Positions 24,971 through 33,842 of a stretch of DNA of 64,000 nt are shown piece by piece. The position numbers and the translations under genes were made by a program. The notes under the pieces were generated by a model. The model ran no database searches. It was not told the DNA's origin and saw only the letters and a list, made by a program, of their open reading frames with translations. Each line of letters begins with the position of its first letter. Position 1 is the first letter of the stretch. The DNA is from Stenotrophomonas sp. NA06056 (GTDB taxonomy: Bacteria > Pseudomonadota > Gammaproteobacteria > Xanthomonadales > Xanthomonadaceae): positions 1,736,001-1,800,000 of the forward strand of contig NZ_CP054931.1 in NCBI RefSeq assembly GCF_013364355.1, read 5' to 3'.

Positions 24971-26419
24971 ATGTTCCGTTCCCGTCCGTTGTCCCTTGCC
25001 ATCCTTCTTGTTGTTGCTCCGCTGTCGGCATCTGCGGCCGAACGCGCCGATCTGCTGATCCGCAACGCCACGGTCGTCGATGTCGAGCACGCACGCAGCG
25101 TGCCCGGTCAGAGCGTTGTCATCCGTGGCGAGGACATCGTCGCCGTCGGCCCCGATGCGCAGGTACGCAGCCAGTGGAGCACCCATCGCCAGATCGACGC
25201 CAAGGGCAAGTACCTGATTCCGGGCCTGTGGGACATGCACGTGCACTTCGGTGGTGGCCCGGCGCTGGTGGAAGAGAACAAGGCGCTGCTGCCGCTGTAC
25301 ATCGCCCATGGCATCACCACGATCCGTGACTGCTCCGGTGATCTTCCGCAGCAGGTGCTGCAGTGGCGCGGCGAAATCGCCAACGGCACGCTGTTCGGCC
25401 CGCGCCTGCTGACGTCGGGTGCGAAGATCGAAGGCATCAAGCCGGTCTGGAAGGGCACGATCGAGGTGGGCAGCAAGGCCGACGCGGACAAGGCGATCGA
25501 GCGCCTGCAGCACGACAAGGTCGACTTCGTGAAGATCACCGACAGCACGCTGACCCCGGAACTGTTCCTGTACTCGGCCAGCGCGGCGCGCAAGGCGGGT
25601 TTCAAGGCCTCAGGCCATATCCCGATGGCGTTGACGGTGGAGCAGGCAGTGGATGCAGGCCTGGCCTCGATCGAACATCTGGATTATGCCTTCAAGGCTG
25701 GCAGCAAGGATGAAGCACGGATCGCCGCCGACTTCGGCGCCGGGCGCATCGACCGCGCTGAAGCCAACCGCCGGCTCGATGCCAGCTTTGATCGCGAAAC
25801 CGCATTGCATGCGTATCGTGATTTCGCCAAGCGCGGCGTATTCGTGACGCCCACGCTCAACGGCGGTCGTATCCTCGACTTCCTCGACCAGGACGACCAT
25901 GCCAACGATCCGTATCTGGCCTATATCGGCCCGGGCCTGCGTGCGACCTATGCCTGGCGCGTGGAGCGCGCTGCAAAGGCGACGCCCGCGCAGATCGAGG
26001 CGCGCCATGCGCAGTACCACCAGGTGGCTGCGGTGCTGCCATTGCTGCAGGAAGCGGGGGTGACGATCATTGCCGGCACCGATGCGGGTTTCCTCAATTC
26101 GTTCAACTACCCGGGTATCGGCCTGCACCAGGAGTTGCAGTTGTTCGTGAAGGAAGGCCTGAGCGCACCGCAGGCGCTGTCCGCCGCGACCCGCTCCGGC
26201 CCGGCCTGGTTCGGCCAGATGCAGCGCTACGGCGGTGTCGCCACGGGCAAGGCCGCCGATCTGGTGCTGCTGACCGCCAATCCCCTGCAGGACATCGCCG
26301 CCACCGAAAAGATCGACAGCGTGATCCTGCGCGGTGATGTGTACGATCGCGCGGCGCTGGACAGGATGCTGGCCGACACCAAGGCCAAGGTCGCTGGCTG
26401 GAATGCTGCGGCGAAGTAG
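24971..26419 (+). CDS. Secreted amidohydrolase, imidazolonepropionase/prolidase-like
   Basis: A 482-residue protein with a signal peptide (SRPLSLAILLVVAPLSASAAE), so it works in the periplasm. Metal-binding motifs are WDMHVHFGGG (HxH), the probable carboxylated Lys in VDFVKITDS, SGHIPM, IEHLDYAF and GTDAGF. The C-terminal GGVATGKAADLVLLTANPL closes the beta-sandwich. Related exported enzymes act as Xaa-Pro or Xaa-Arg/Lys dipeptidases or on imidazolone-type rings; the substrate here is unknown. The start at 24971 is set by AGGA spaced eight bases upstream. Confidence 0.85.
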   Translation: MFRSRPLSLAILLVVAPLSASAAERADLLIRNATVVDVEHARSVPGQSVVIRGEDIVAVGPDAQVRSQWSTHRQIDAKGKYLIPGLWDMHVHFGGGPALVEENKALLPLYIAHGITTIRDCSGDLPQQVLQWRGEIANGTLFGPRLLTSGAKIEGIKPVWKGTIEVGSKADADKAIERLQHDKVDFVKITDSTLTPELFLYSASAARKAGFKASGHIPMALTVEQAVDAGLASIEHLDYAFKAGSKDEARIAADFGAGRIDRAEANRRLDASFDRETALHAYRDFAKRGVFVTPTLNGGRILDFLDQDDHANDPYLAYIGPGLRATYAWRVERAAKATPAQIEARHAQYHQVAAVLPLLQEAGVTIIAGTDAGFLNSFNYPGIGLHQELQLFVKEGLSAPQALSAATRSGPAWFGQMQRYGGVATGKAADLVLLTANPLQDIAATEKIDSVILRGDVYDRAALDRMLADTKAKVAGWNAAAK

Positions 26420-26451
26420 AACCACGCCCGCGTTGATGTGTCCGGCAGCGC

Positions 26452-27387
26452 CTAGCGTGGTGCCGGCCGCATGCCATGCAGCTGCGGCAGCGCGGCCTTC
26501 ATGGCGTCGATGAAAGCGCGCAGGCGCAGGGGTTGCTGTCGCGCAGCAGGGAACACCAAGTGCACCGGCAGCGGTGGCGCCTGCCAGTCCGGCAGCAGCT
26601 GCACCAGCCGTCCTTCGGTCAGGTCTTTGGCCACCAGCCAGGCCGAAACCACCGCCGCACCCAGGCCAGCACGTGCGGCCTGCTGCACCACGAACAGGTT
26701 GTCGCTGAGCAGGCGTGGCGTGATCGACAGCGTGTGTGCGCGGCCTTGCGCGTCGTGCAGCAACAGACGTTCGCGGTAGTAGGTGACCAGCGAGATCCAC
26801 GGCAAGGCCTGCGCCTGTTCGGGCGTGGTGATCGAACGCGCATCGGCCAGCGACGGTGCGGCCACCACGATGCGCGGTACTTCGGCCAGCGGCAAGGCGA
26901 CCATGCGCGGTTCATCGACCGCGCCGACCCGCACCGCGCAGTCGATGCCTTCGGCGATGAAGTCCGGGCGGCGGTCCTCAAGGATCCACTCCAGGCTCAA
27001 CTGTGGGTGCTGGGCCAGGAAATCGAGCATGGTCGGCAGCAGCTGTGCCTGGCCGAATGCATGCGGCACCATCACCCGCAGGCGCCCGCTGAGCATCTGG
27101 GTCTGGCCGTGCAGCTCGGCCTGCAGCGCTTCCCATTCGTCCACTACCCGCTGCGCATGGCGTTGGCAGCGCTGGCCGTCCTCGGTCAGCAGCAGGCCGT
27201 GGGTGGACCGTTGCAGCAGGCGCAGGCCCAGCTGCCGCTCCAGGGCTTGAAGCCGACGGCTGACGGTGGGCTGGGTGGTACCCAGTTGCAGGGCAGCCGC
27301 AGAAAGGCTGCCGCTGTCCACGATACGCAGGAAAGTGCGCAGCAGGTCCAGGCGGTCGCCGCCCGAGGCAAGATCATTCATGCGCAT
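26452..27387 (-). CDS. LysR-family transcriptional regulator
   Basis: A 311-residue protein. The N-terminal helix-turn-helix is LLRTFLRIVDSGSLSAAALQLGTTQPTVSRRLQALERQLG, and the effector domain starts near residue 97 (SGRLRVMVPHAFGQAQL). It contains the RPDFIAEGIDCAVRVG segment common to CrgA/AaeR-type regulators that sense small aromatic or quinone-like compounds. It is divergent from an MFS exporter 87 bases away, the usual layout for a regulator and its efflux target. Confidence 0.88.
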   Translation of the reverse strand: MRMNDLASGGDRLDLLRTFLRIVDSGSLSAAALQLGTTQPTVSRRLQALERQLGLRLLQRSTHGLLLTEDGQRCQRHAQRVVDEWEALQAELHGQTQMLSGRLRVMVPHAFGQAQLLPTMLDFLAQHPQLSLEWILEDRRPDFIAEGIDCAVRVGAVDEPRMVALPLAEVPRIVVAAPSLADARSITTPEQAQALPWISLVTYYRERLLLHDAQGRAHTLSITPRLLSDNLFVVQQAARAGLGAAVVSAWLVAKDLTEGRLVQLLPDWQAPPLPVHLVFPAARQQPLRLRAFIDAMKAALPQLHGMRPAPR

Positions 27388-27474
27388 GGCGTATGGGAAG
27401 TATGTGGGCGAGCCTACTACAGACGTGCTGCGAATATAGGCACGCTACGCTCCACTTCTCTCCTGGATGCCCCC

Positions 27475-28671
27475 ATGTCCACGCCCTCGCTCTCAACCAT
27501 CACCGCTGCGCCCAGCGCTGCGCCCGCTCCATCGCTGGTGCTGGCCATGGCCGCTGGCGCGGGCTTCGCGGTCGCCTCGCTCTACTACAGCCAGCCGATG
27601 CTGGGCCTGATCGCCCAGGATCTGGGGGCCGGCGAGCGCGCCGTAGGCCTGGTGCCGACCCTGACCCAACTGGGCTATGCGCTGGGCATCCTGTTGCTGG
27701 CTCCACTGGGCGACCGCTTCGACCGGCGCAACCTGATCCTGCTGAAGTCGGTGCTGCTGGCGTTGGCCCTGGGTGCGGCGGCCCTGGCCGGCCAGTTGCC
27801 GGGGCTCCTTGTTGCCAGCCTGCTGGTGGGGCTGATGGCCACGCTGGCGCAGGACATCGTGCCGGCCGCTGCGGTGCTGGCGCCGGATGCACAGCGCGGG
27901 CAGGTAGTGGGCAGGGTAATGACCGGCCTGCTGCTCGGCATCCTGCTGTCGCGCGTGGTCAGCGGCGTGGTGGCCGAAACCTGGGGCTGGCGCGTGCAGT
28001 TCGGCCTGGCGGCACTCTCGGTGCTGGCGATGGGCGCGGTGATGGCACGGGCACTGCCGCACTTCGTCGCGACCAGCACGCTGCGCTACCCCGCGTTGCT
28101 GGGCTCGTTGCTGGCGCTCTGGCGCGAGCAGCCGCAGTTGCGCCGCGCCGTGGCCAGCCAGTCGCTGCTGGCGGTGGGCTTCAGTGCGTTCTGGTCGACG
28201 CTGGCGTTGATGTTGCATGCACGGCTGGGCCTGGGCAGTGCTGCCGCGGGTGCGTTCGGCATCGCCGGTGCTGCCGGCGCGTTGGCTGCGCCCGTTGCTG
28301 GCCGCTTCGCCGATCGCTTGGGCAGCCCCGCGGTAGCACGGTTGGCGATTGCGGTTGCGCTGGCAGGCTTTGCCCTGTTGCTGGCCGAGTCGTGGCTACC
28401 GTCCGCCGCGCTGCTGCCGTTGCTGGTGGTCAGCGCGTTGCTGTTCGATTTCGGTTTCCAGTCGGCGCTGGTCGCGCACCAGACCCTGGTCTACGGTCTG
28501 GTGCCGCCGGCACGCAGCCGCCTCAACGCGTTGTTGTTCACCGGCATGTTCATCGGCATGGCGGCAGGCGGTGCATTGGGCAGCCTGGCGTTGGCGCAGT
28601 GGGGGTGGCAGGGCGTGGCGTGGCTGGCGACGATCTGTGCCGGTGGCAGCCTGCTGATCCGGCTGCGTTGA
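27475..28671 (+). CDS. MFS efflux transporter
   Basis: A 398-residue protein with 12 predicted membrane helices. The motif-A loop between helices 2 and 3 is GDRFDRRNLILLKS, and helix 1 has the LYYSQPMLGLIAQDLG segment seen in YnfM/NepI-like exporters. Start at MSTPSLSTITAAPS; the frame is open further upstream but overlaps the divergent LysR gene there. Probably exports a small molecule sensed by the adjacent LysR regulator. Island B lies immediately downstream. Confidence 0.85.
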   Translation: MSTPSLSTITAAPSAAPAPSLVLAMAAGAGFAVASLYYSQPMLGLIAQDLGAGERAVGLVPTLTQLGYALGILLLAPLGDRFDRRNLILLKSVLLALALGAAALAGQLPGLLVASLLVGLMATLAQDIVPAAAVLAPDAQRGQVVGRVMTGLLLGILLSRVVSGVVAETWGWRVQFGLAALSVLAMGAVMARALPHFVATSTLRYPALLGSLLALWREQPQLRRAVASQSLLAVGFSAFWSTLALMLHARLGLGSAAAGAFGIAGAAGALAAPVAGRFADRLGSPAVARLAIAVALAGFALLLAESWLPSAALLPLLVVSALLFDFGFQSALVAHQTLVYGLVPPARSRLNALLFTGMFIGMAAGGALGSLALAQWGWQGVAWLATICAGGSLLIRLR

Positions 28672-28750
28672 AGGTGTGTTCGGCAGGGCTGCGCCCTGCA
28701 CCTGCCGAAACAACGGCAACGTCAACGGCAGAAGCTGGATTCCGTGGGAG

Positions 28751-28852
28751 GGCGGGGCGGTGTCGGATTGCGGGGACGCCGCAAGTACGTCCTTGTAGGC
28801 TTGGCCGCGCCATCCATGGCGCGGACACCCCGCAATCCGACACCGCCCCACC
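28751..28852. repeat. Long stem-loop B1
   Basis: Arms 28751-28775 and 28828-28852 pair at 24 of 25 positions. The left arm is identical to that of A1. The 52-base loop includes GCGCCATCCATGGCGC and resembles the reverse complement of the A2 loop. Confidence 0.85.
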
Positions 28853-28940
28853 TTCGACGGTTTTCCGGTGTCTGATGGACCCATCCCATGCTGGATGAAT
28901 CTCCATCGAAATCGAATATTTCGACAATTGAACGAAGAGC

Positions 28941-28963
28941 ATCCACGCATGGCGTGGATCTAC
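28941..28963 (-). repeat. SMAG palindrome
   Basis: An ATCCACGC/GCGTGGAT stem ending in CTAC, identical to the copy at 22968-22990. The matching left partner in this island (about 28874-28896) has decayed. Confidence 0.75.
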
Positions 28964-29032
28964 GTGTCGACCAAGGTCGACACCCACCAACAGCAGGTCA
29001 TGCCATCCAGACAGATTGCGGAGATCTGTCGA

Positions 29033-29135
29033 AGGCGGGGTGGGTCCGGTTGCGGGGGTGTCCGCGGCATGGATGCCGCGGCCAAGCCCCCAAGGACGGG
29101 TTTACGGCGTCCCCCGCAACCGGACCCACCTCGCC
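29033..29135. repeat. Long stem-loop B2 (inverted copy)
   Basis: Arms 29033-29058 (identical to the A2 left arm) and 29111-29135 pair with a single G-T wobble around a 52-base loop. The loop carries its own CCGCGGCAT/ATGCCGCGG hairpin, different from that in A2. Confidence 0.85.
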
Positions 29136-29154
29136 ATCCCACGGGTAGCACGCT

Positions 29155-29208
29155 TCTGACGTTGACGTTGACGTTGACGTTGCCGTTGCTTCGGCCGTTG
29201 CTTCGGCG
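29155..29208. repeat. Hexanucleotide tract in island B
   Basis: Tandem six-base units: GTTGAC several times, then variants GTTGCC, GTTGCT, TCGGCC, GTTGCT. The opposite strand reads as GTCAAC/GGCAAC/AGCAAC units, matching tracts at 22580, 28711 and 55669. Confidence 0.75.
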
Positions 29209-29238
29209 GGTGCCGGGCGCAGCCCGGCCGAACCCCCT

Positions 29239-29892
29239 TCACTCCTGGCCGGTGTCATCCAGGCTGATGATCCCGCGGCGCAGGGCCTGGGTGACGGCGT
29301 GGGTGCGATCGCCGACACCCAGCTTGTCCATCAGGCTCTTCATGTGCGCCTTCACCGTCTGCTCGGAAATCTGCATGCGTTCGCCGATGCGCTTGTTCGA
29401 TAGACCGCTGGCTACGTGGCGCAGCACTTCGGTTTCGCGCGGCGACAGCCGGTCTTCCACGACATGCGCGGCGATGCTGGCCGCCACCTCTGCCGGTATC
29501 GGTGCGCGCCGGCCGCTGGCCACCATGCGTATGGTGTCCACCAGCTCGTGGCGAAGCGTGTCCTTCAACAGGTAGGCGCTGGCGCCAGCCTGCAGCGCAC
29601 GCACCGCGCGTACATCGCCACGATAGGTCGTCAGCACGATGATGCGGGCCCGTGGATCAAGCGCGCGGATCCGCACGATCGCTTCCACGCCGTCCATGCG
29701 CGGCATCTGCAGGTCCATCAGCACTACATCCGGTTGCAGCTGTTGGTAGCGGGCGAGTGCCTCTTCGCCGTCGGCGGCCTCACCCAGCAGGCGCAGGTCT
29801 GCGTGTGTGCCCAGCAATGCCGCCAGGCCATCGCGCAGCAGGGGGTGGTCATCAACCACCAGCACGCCGATGGGAGGAAGGGGTTCAGTCAT
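29239..29892 (-). CDS. NarL/LuxR-type response regulator
   Basis: A 217-residue two-component regulator. The receiver domain has the acidic pair VVDDHP (Asp14, Asp15), phospho-acceptor Asp60 in VVLMDLQMPRMDG, and a Lys in SAYLLKDT. A LuxR-type helix-turn-helix follows at about 150-210 (LSPRETEVLRHVASGLSNKRIGERMQISEQTVKAHMKSL). The start codon overlaps the end of the sensor kinase gene by eight bases, so the two are translationally coupled. Target genes are not evident nearby. Confidence 0.93.
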   Translation of the reverse strand: MTEPLPPIGVLVVDDHPLLRDGLAALLGTHADLRLLGEAADGEEALARYQQLQPDVVLMDLQMPRMDGVEAIVRIRALDPRARIIVLTTYRGDVRAVRALQAGASAYLLKDTLRHELVDTIRMVASGRRAPIPAEVAASIAAHVVEDRLSPRETEVLRHVASGLSNKRIGERMQISEQTVKAHMKSLMDKLGVGDRTHAVTQALRRGIISLDDTGQE

Positions 29893-32800
29893 GGGTGGGT
29901 CTGCTCCAGGGCCACCGCCAGCGCGATGGAGGGCGGTGATACAGGCGACGGGCCGGTACGGACAGCGCAACTTCGGTGCCCAGGCCCGGGCGGGTCCACA
30001 ACTGCAGTTCCGCGCCGAGCCGCTGTGCGCGCTCGCGCATGCCCTGCATGCCCCAATGACCGCGGCCGGCATCCTCGTCTGCAATGCCGACGCCATCATC
30101 TCGTACATGCAGCAGGAAGCAGCGGGTGCCGTAGGACAGCTCCACTTCGATGGCGCTGGCCTGGGCGTGCCGCAGCGCGTTGCGGATGGCCTCGCGTCCG
30201 ATCAGGAACACTTCTTCAGCGGCATCGGTCCGCAGCGTCGGGGGGCTGCCTTCCATGGTCAGGCGCAGGGGGTTGGTGCCTTGGCCGGCGTATTCGGCGT
30301 GCACATCGGCCAGCGCCGAGGCAAGGTCGCGACCGGCAAACGATCCGTCGCGTAGTGCGTTGACCCGTTCCCGGCCTTCGGCAAGATTCCGCTCGGCCAG
30401 CTGCATCGCCGCCTCCAGCTGGGTACGCACCGGCTCAGGTGTCTGTATGGACTGGCTGATGGCGTGCAGCCGCAGGATGAGCCCCTGGCTGCCCTGCAGC
30501 AGGGTGTCGTGCAGGTCGCGGGCGATGCGTTCGCGTTCGCCGTTGCGCTCCTGCAGGCGCGCGCGGAACAGCATCGCGAGCTGGCTGCTGCGGATGCGGA
30601 TGGCCAACATCAGCACGGTGAGCACCAGCACTACGCACAACAGCTTGAACCAGACGCTCTGCAGGAACGTGGGCGCGATGCGGAAGGTGCGGCTGGCTGG
30701 CGCGCGGCTCCAGATACCGTCTTCATTGGCGGCCTCCACCTCGAAACGGTAATGACCTGGGGCCAGATTGGTGTAGTACGCACGCGTACTGCCACCGGCG
30801 TCCTGCCAGCCTTCGTCCACGCCGGACAGGCGGTAGCGGTAGCGGTTGCGCTCAGGCCGCGCCAGCGACAGCGCGACATAGTCGATCTGCAACTGGGAAG
30901 TTCCGGCTGGCAAGCGCATTCCCTCCCGCAACGGGACCTGGGTGGTGCCATACAGCACGTCGCCGATGCGCACCCCCGGGGCCATGGTGTCGATGTGCGG
31001 CTGCAGAGTGTCCAGCCACGCCAGGCCCTGGTTGGTGGCCAGCCACAGCAGGCCGTCGGCGGCCAGCACGGCGGTCGGGATGGGGCCGCTCTGCAGGGCA
31101 ATGCCAGGCATGCCATCGACGGCATCGAACAGGCGCGGAGCGATCGGCTGACCGTCGCGCAGCGCACTGCGAAGGGTGGCGATCTCGAGCCGCACCAAGC
31201 CGCGGCTGCCGTTGAGCCAGAGCCGCCCCTGGGCATCGGCGACCATGCCGGTAATGCCTTCGAGGATGCCGGTGGTGTTGGTGCGCACGGGCAGGAAGCG
31301 GCCGTTGCCGATGCGCGCGGCCAGCCCCGCCTCACCGGCAACAAGCAGTAGATCATCATGCTGCAGCAGCGCGGTTATCGGGCCGACCGACAGGCCCTGT
31401 GCCGCGCCGAAGGTGGTGATCGATGCACTATCCAGGCGGCGCAGCGTGCCGTCGGAATAGCCCAGCAGCAGCGCTCCATTGCCGTCGCGCGCCAGCGATG
31501 AACAGGCCTGTTCGGGCAGCCGAGTCTCGCGTCGCCAGCGGTCATGCGCATACTGCAGCACCGCCTGCTCACCGGCGCATACCCAGGCCTGGTCGTCACC
31601 GGCAAGCAGCAGGGCATGCAGGGGCTGGCCGGTGAAGGGTGCGGGCAGGGGAATGCGCGTGGTGTGGCCGCCGACCGTGCGCGCCAGGTTGATCCAGTCG
31701 AACTGCCAGACGGGAGTGGGTGCTCGTTGGGCGGCCGCCTGCAACTGCGCCGCGCTTTCGGCAAGCAGCGGGCGCTGCAGGTCGAACAGCTTCAAGTCTT
31801 CGCCATAGCCGTACACGCGGCCGTCGCTGCCGCGTACCAGGGAGCGGTAAGGATCGCTGGGGCCGACGGCAAGTGTCTGCACGCTGCGCGCGCGGAAACG
31901 GTTGAGGCCGAGATTGGTGCCGACCCACAGATTGCCTTCGCGGTCGGCGATGACCGGCACCGCCGAGGTCGCGGTGAGGCCCTGTGGGGTGTCGAAGCGT
32001 TCGATGCGCACGGCCTGCTGGCTATCGAAGGTGACGCGGGTGACGCCACCGTTAGGGCTCATCGTGGCCCACAGTGCGCCATCGGCGGTGAACTGCAGCC
32101 GCGAGGCCACCAGGTCTGGCAAGCGGCGGGCTTCACGGTCGCTGGGGGGCAGCAGCCCCTTCGCGTTGGCCAATGGCGAGGTGCCGCGGATGCGGTCGGC
32201 CAGCCATATCTCGCCCTGTGGGCTTTCCGCCAGGGTCGCCATCTGCGAGACCATGATGCCGGTGTTTTCAAAGGCGGTCTTTCCCGCTGGGCGTTTCCAG
32301 ATATGCAGGTCGGCCAGCACCCAGAAGGTGCCGTGGCTGTCCTGCAGTACCCATTGCACACGACGTTGTGGCACGCCTGCATCGGCCGCCGGAACCTGCC
32401 AGCGCTGCCCGTCGAACCAGCGCAGGCCGCCATTGACGGCCGCCCACAGGCGTCCGTTGCGGTCATGCGCAAAGCGTGGGACCACGCCCACCGGTACGCC
32501 CTGCGCACGCCCGAAGCTGCGCAGTCGCTGCTCGGAGAACTGGCTGATGCCTGCCTGGAAATAGCCGATCCACAGGTCGTCGTTGTCGCTGTCGAGGCCG
32601 AGCGTGACCATGTTGGTGGAGGGGAATCGGGTGCCAGCCGGTGCCGCCTGGCGTTCGAAACGGCGACCGTCGAAGCGGTACAGGCCCGAGCCGGTTGCCA
32701 GCCACAGCATGCCCTCACGATCCTGGGCGATGTCCCAGATATCGCCGGGTGCCCCTTGACCCACCCGCCATGCAGTGTGCTGGTAACCGGGCATGCCCTC

Positions 32801-32917
32801 GCTGATCACCGGGTGCTGCGCAGCTCGCACGGGCAGGGCGATCAGCAACAGCAGGCACGACAGCAGCGCCGGCAGGCGACGCGGGAGAGGGAGGATGTGG
32901 CCACGCATGGCGCTCAT
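29885..32917 (-). CDS. Propeller-type sensor histidine kinase
   Basis: A 1010-residue membrane sensor. Signal peptide, then periplasmic two-component-regulator propeller repeats (about 50-680) with recurring W-A-T/G-x-G-L-x-R-F motifs such as LWLATGSGLYRFDG and LWVGTNLGLNRFR. A Y_Y_Y domain (about 690-755: RYRYRLSGVDEGWQDAG) and one membrane helix (about 757-778) follow. The cytoplasmic HisKA_3 dimerisation helix has phospho-His803 in ARDLHDTLLQG, and the HATPase ends in VRDDGVGIADEDAGRGHWGMQGMRERA. A classical kinase, not a hybrid, paired with the NarL-type regulator. Propeller sensors in other bacteria often read oligosaccharides; the ligand here is unknown. Confidence 0.92.
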   Translation of the reverse strand: MSAMRGHILPLPRRLPALLSCLLLLIALPVRAAQHPVISEGMPGYQHTAWRVGQGAPGDIWDIAQDREGMLWLATGSGLYRFDGRRFERQAAPAGTRFPSTNMVTLGLDSDNDDLWIGYFQAGISQFSEQRLRSFGRAQGVPVGVVPRFAHDRNGRLWAAVNGGLRWFDGQRWQVPAADAGVPQRRVQWVLQDSHGTFWVLADLHIWKRPAGKTAFENTGIMVSQMATLAESPQGEIWLADRIRGTSPLANAKGLLPPSDREARRLPDLVASRLQFTADGALWATMSPNGGVTRVTFDSQQAVRIERFDTPQGLTATSAVPVIADREGNLWVGTNLGLNRFRARSVQTLAVGPSDPYRSLVRGSDGRVYGYGEDLKLFDLQRPLLAESAAQLQAAAQRAPTPVWQFDWINLARTVGGHTTRIPLPAPFTGQPLHALLLAGDDQAWVCAGEQAVLQYAHDRWRRETRLPEQACSSLARDGNGALLLGYSDGTLRRLDSASITTFGAAQGLSVGPITALLQHDDLLLVAGEAGLAARIGNGRFLPVRTNTTGILEGITGMVADAQGRLWLNGSRGLVRLEIATLRSALRDGQPIAPRLFDAVDGMPGIALQSGPIPTAVLAADGLLWLATNQGLAWLDTLQPHIDTMAPGVRIGDVLYGTTQVPLREGMRLPAGTSQLQIDYVALSLARPERNRYRYRLSGVDEGWQDAGGSTRAYYTNLAPGHYRFEVEAANEDGIWSRAPASRTFRIAPTFLQSVWFKLLCVVLVLTVLMLAIRIRSSQLAMLFRARLQERNGERERIARDLHDTLLQGSQGLILRLHAISQSIQTPEPVRTQLEAAMQLAERNLAEGRERVNALRDGSFAGRDLASALADVHAEYAGQGTNPLRLTMEGSPPTLRTDAAEEVFLIGREAIRNALRHAQASAIEVELSYGTRCFLLHVRDDGVGIADEDAGRGHWGMQGMRERAQRLGAELQLWTRPGLGTEVALSVPARRLYHRPPSRWRWPWSRPTHD

Positions 32918-33013
32918 TCTGGCAGGTGCGGGGCAGGCGCAGGTGACCCGAATGGGGTAGGCGTGATGCAGCCCGGTCGGCTATCACGCCGACATGGAAG
33001 ATGGAGACCGGCG

Positions 33014-33346
33014 ATGCAGCGCTTGTATGTGATGTTTCCCGATCGCGGCCCGGGCCTGGGATTGTTGTGGCTGAGAGTGTGCGTGGCCAGCGCGCTGTTG
33101 CTGCCAACCACTGCGCTAGGTGGGTCGTGGTGGCTGTGCCTGGCGGCAACGGGCTTGCTGCTGCCCGGCCTGTTGACACCGTTGGCGGTCGCGCTGGCGG
33201 TGCTGGGACTCTATTGGGATGGCGCGGCACTGCCATGGTCGCTGCTGCCGTTGGCGCTGTTGCTGCTGGGGCCGGGCGCCTATTCGTTGGACGCGCGACT
33301 GTTCGGCCGACGACGGTTGCGGCGGCCGCCTCCCCCGATCGGGTGA
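33014..33346 (+). CDS. Small inner-membrane protein of unknown function
   Basis: A 110-residue protein with three or four hydrophobic segments (about 15-35, 38-50, 52-68 and 74-92) and an arginine-rich C-terminus (LFGRRRLRRPPPPIG). GGAG precedes the ATG by seven bases. It is divergent from the sensor kinase and 79 bases upstream of the AraC gene, so it could belong to either neighbourhood. Family not recognised. Confidence 0.6.
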   Translation: MQRLYVMFPDRGPGLGLLWLRVCVASALLLPTTALGGSWWLCLAATGLLLPGLLTPLAVALAVLGLYWDGAALPWSLLPLALLLLGPGAYSLDARLFGRRRLRRPPPPIG

Positions 33347-33425
33347 GTGTTGACCTCGACCGTTGGGGGTAGGGCGTCGGGGATTGGCGCTGCACCATGG
33401 GCCACCCCCGCTGCGGCGCCCGAAC

Positions 33426-33842
33426 ATGGCTACTGTCCTTTCGCCCGCTCAGCCGATGCCCATGCTGGCGCCCCAGCAGTCGGCCGCCCTGCAGCGTGCG
33501 CTGCGCTACATCGATGAGCACCTGTCGCAGCCGCTGCGCGTCACTGAACTGGCCGGGGTCGCCTGCGTGAGCCGTTTCCATCTGGTGCGCCTGTTCCGCA
33601 GCGGCACCGGTGCCAGCCCGCTGCGCTACGTACGTCGACGGCGCATTGAACGTGCACGACAGCTGCTGGCGACTCACGGGCAGTCGATGACCTGCCTGGC
33701 CCAGCATCTGGGCTTCTTCGACCAGAGCCATTTCGTCCGCAGTTTCCGCGCCGAGACCGGCTGCAGCCCCGGCCAGTATCTGGCCGGCGATGCGGCGCTC
33801 GCACGTCCCCTTGTTGTTTCTTCTACTGGAGTCCGCCCATGA
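33426..33842 (+). CDS. AraC-family regulator, DNA-binding domain only
   Basis: A 138-residue protein made almost entirely of the AraC/XylS two-HTH domain. It reads ALRYIDEHLSQPLRVTELAGVACVSRFHLVRLF, then MTCLAQHLGFFDQSHFVRSFRAETGCSPGQY. There is no separate sensing domain, as in MarA/SoxS/Rob-type regulators, so activity may depend on expression level. The final ATGA overlaps the next gene by four bases, so it is the first gene of a coupled six-gene run and its likely regulator. Confidence 0.85.
   Translation: MATVLSPAQPMPMLAPQQSAALQRALRYIDEHLSQPLRVTELAGVACVSRFHLVRLFRSGTGASPLRYVRRRRIERARQLLATHGQSMTCLAQHLGFFDQSHFVRSFRAETGCSPGQYLAGDAALARPLVVSSTGVRP

Larger units (their letters stand above)
28679..29238. 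repeat. Composite palindrome island B (whole)
   Basis: A 560-base gene-free stretch between the convergent MFS and response-regulator genes, collinear with island A. It holds an outer GCAGGGC hairpin, a CAACGG/CAACGT hexamer tract (28711-28734), stem-loop B1 (28751-28852), a degenerate left SMAG, the AT-rich core (28897-28924), and a right SMAG (28941-28963). A GTCGACC/GGTCGAC palindrome (28965-28982), stem-loop B2 (29033-29135), a GTTGAC hexamer tract (29155-29208) and an outer GCCGGGC hairpin follow. Confidence 0.8.

Noticed and set aside
29155..29208. Coding repeat protein from the GTTGAC tract
   Set aside because: No frame with a start and ribosome site runs through it, and the tract lies inside a palindrome island.
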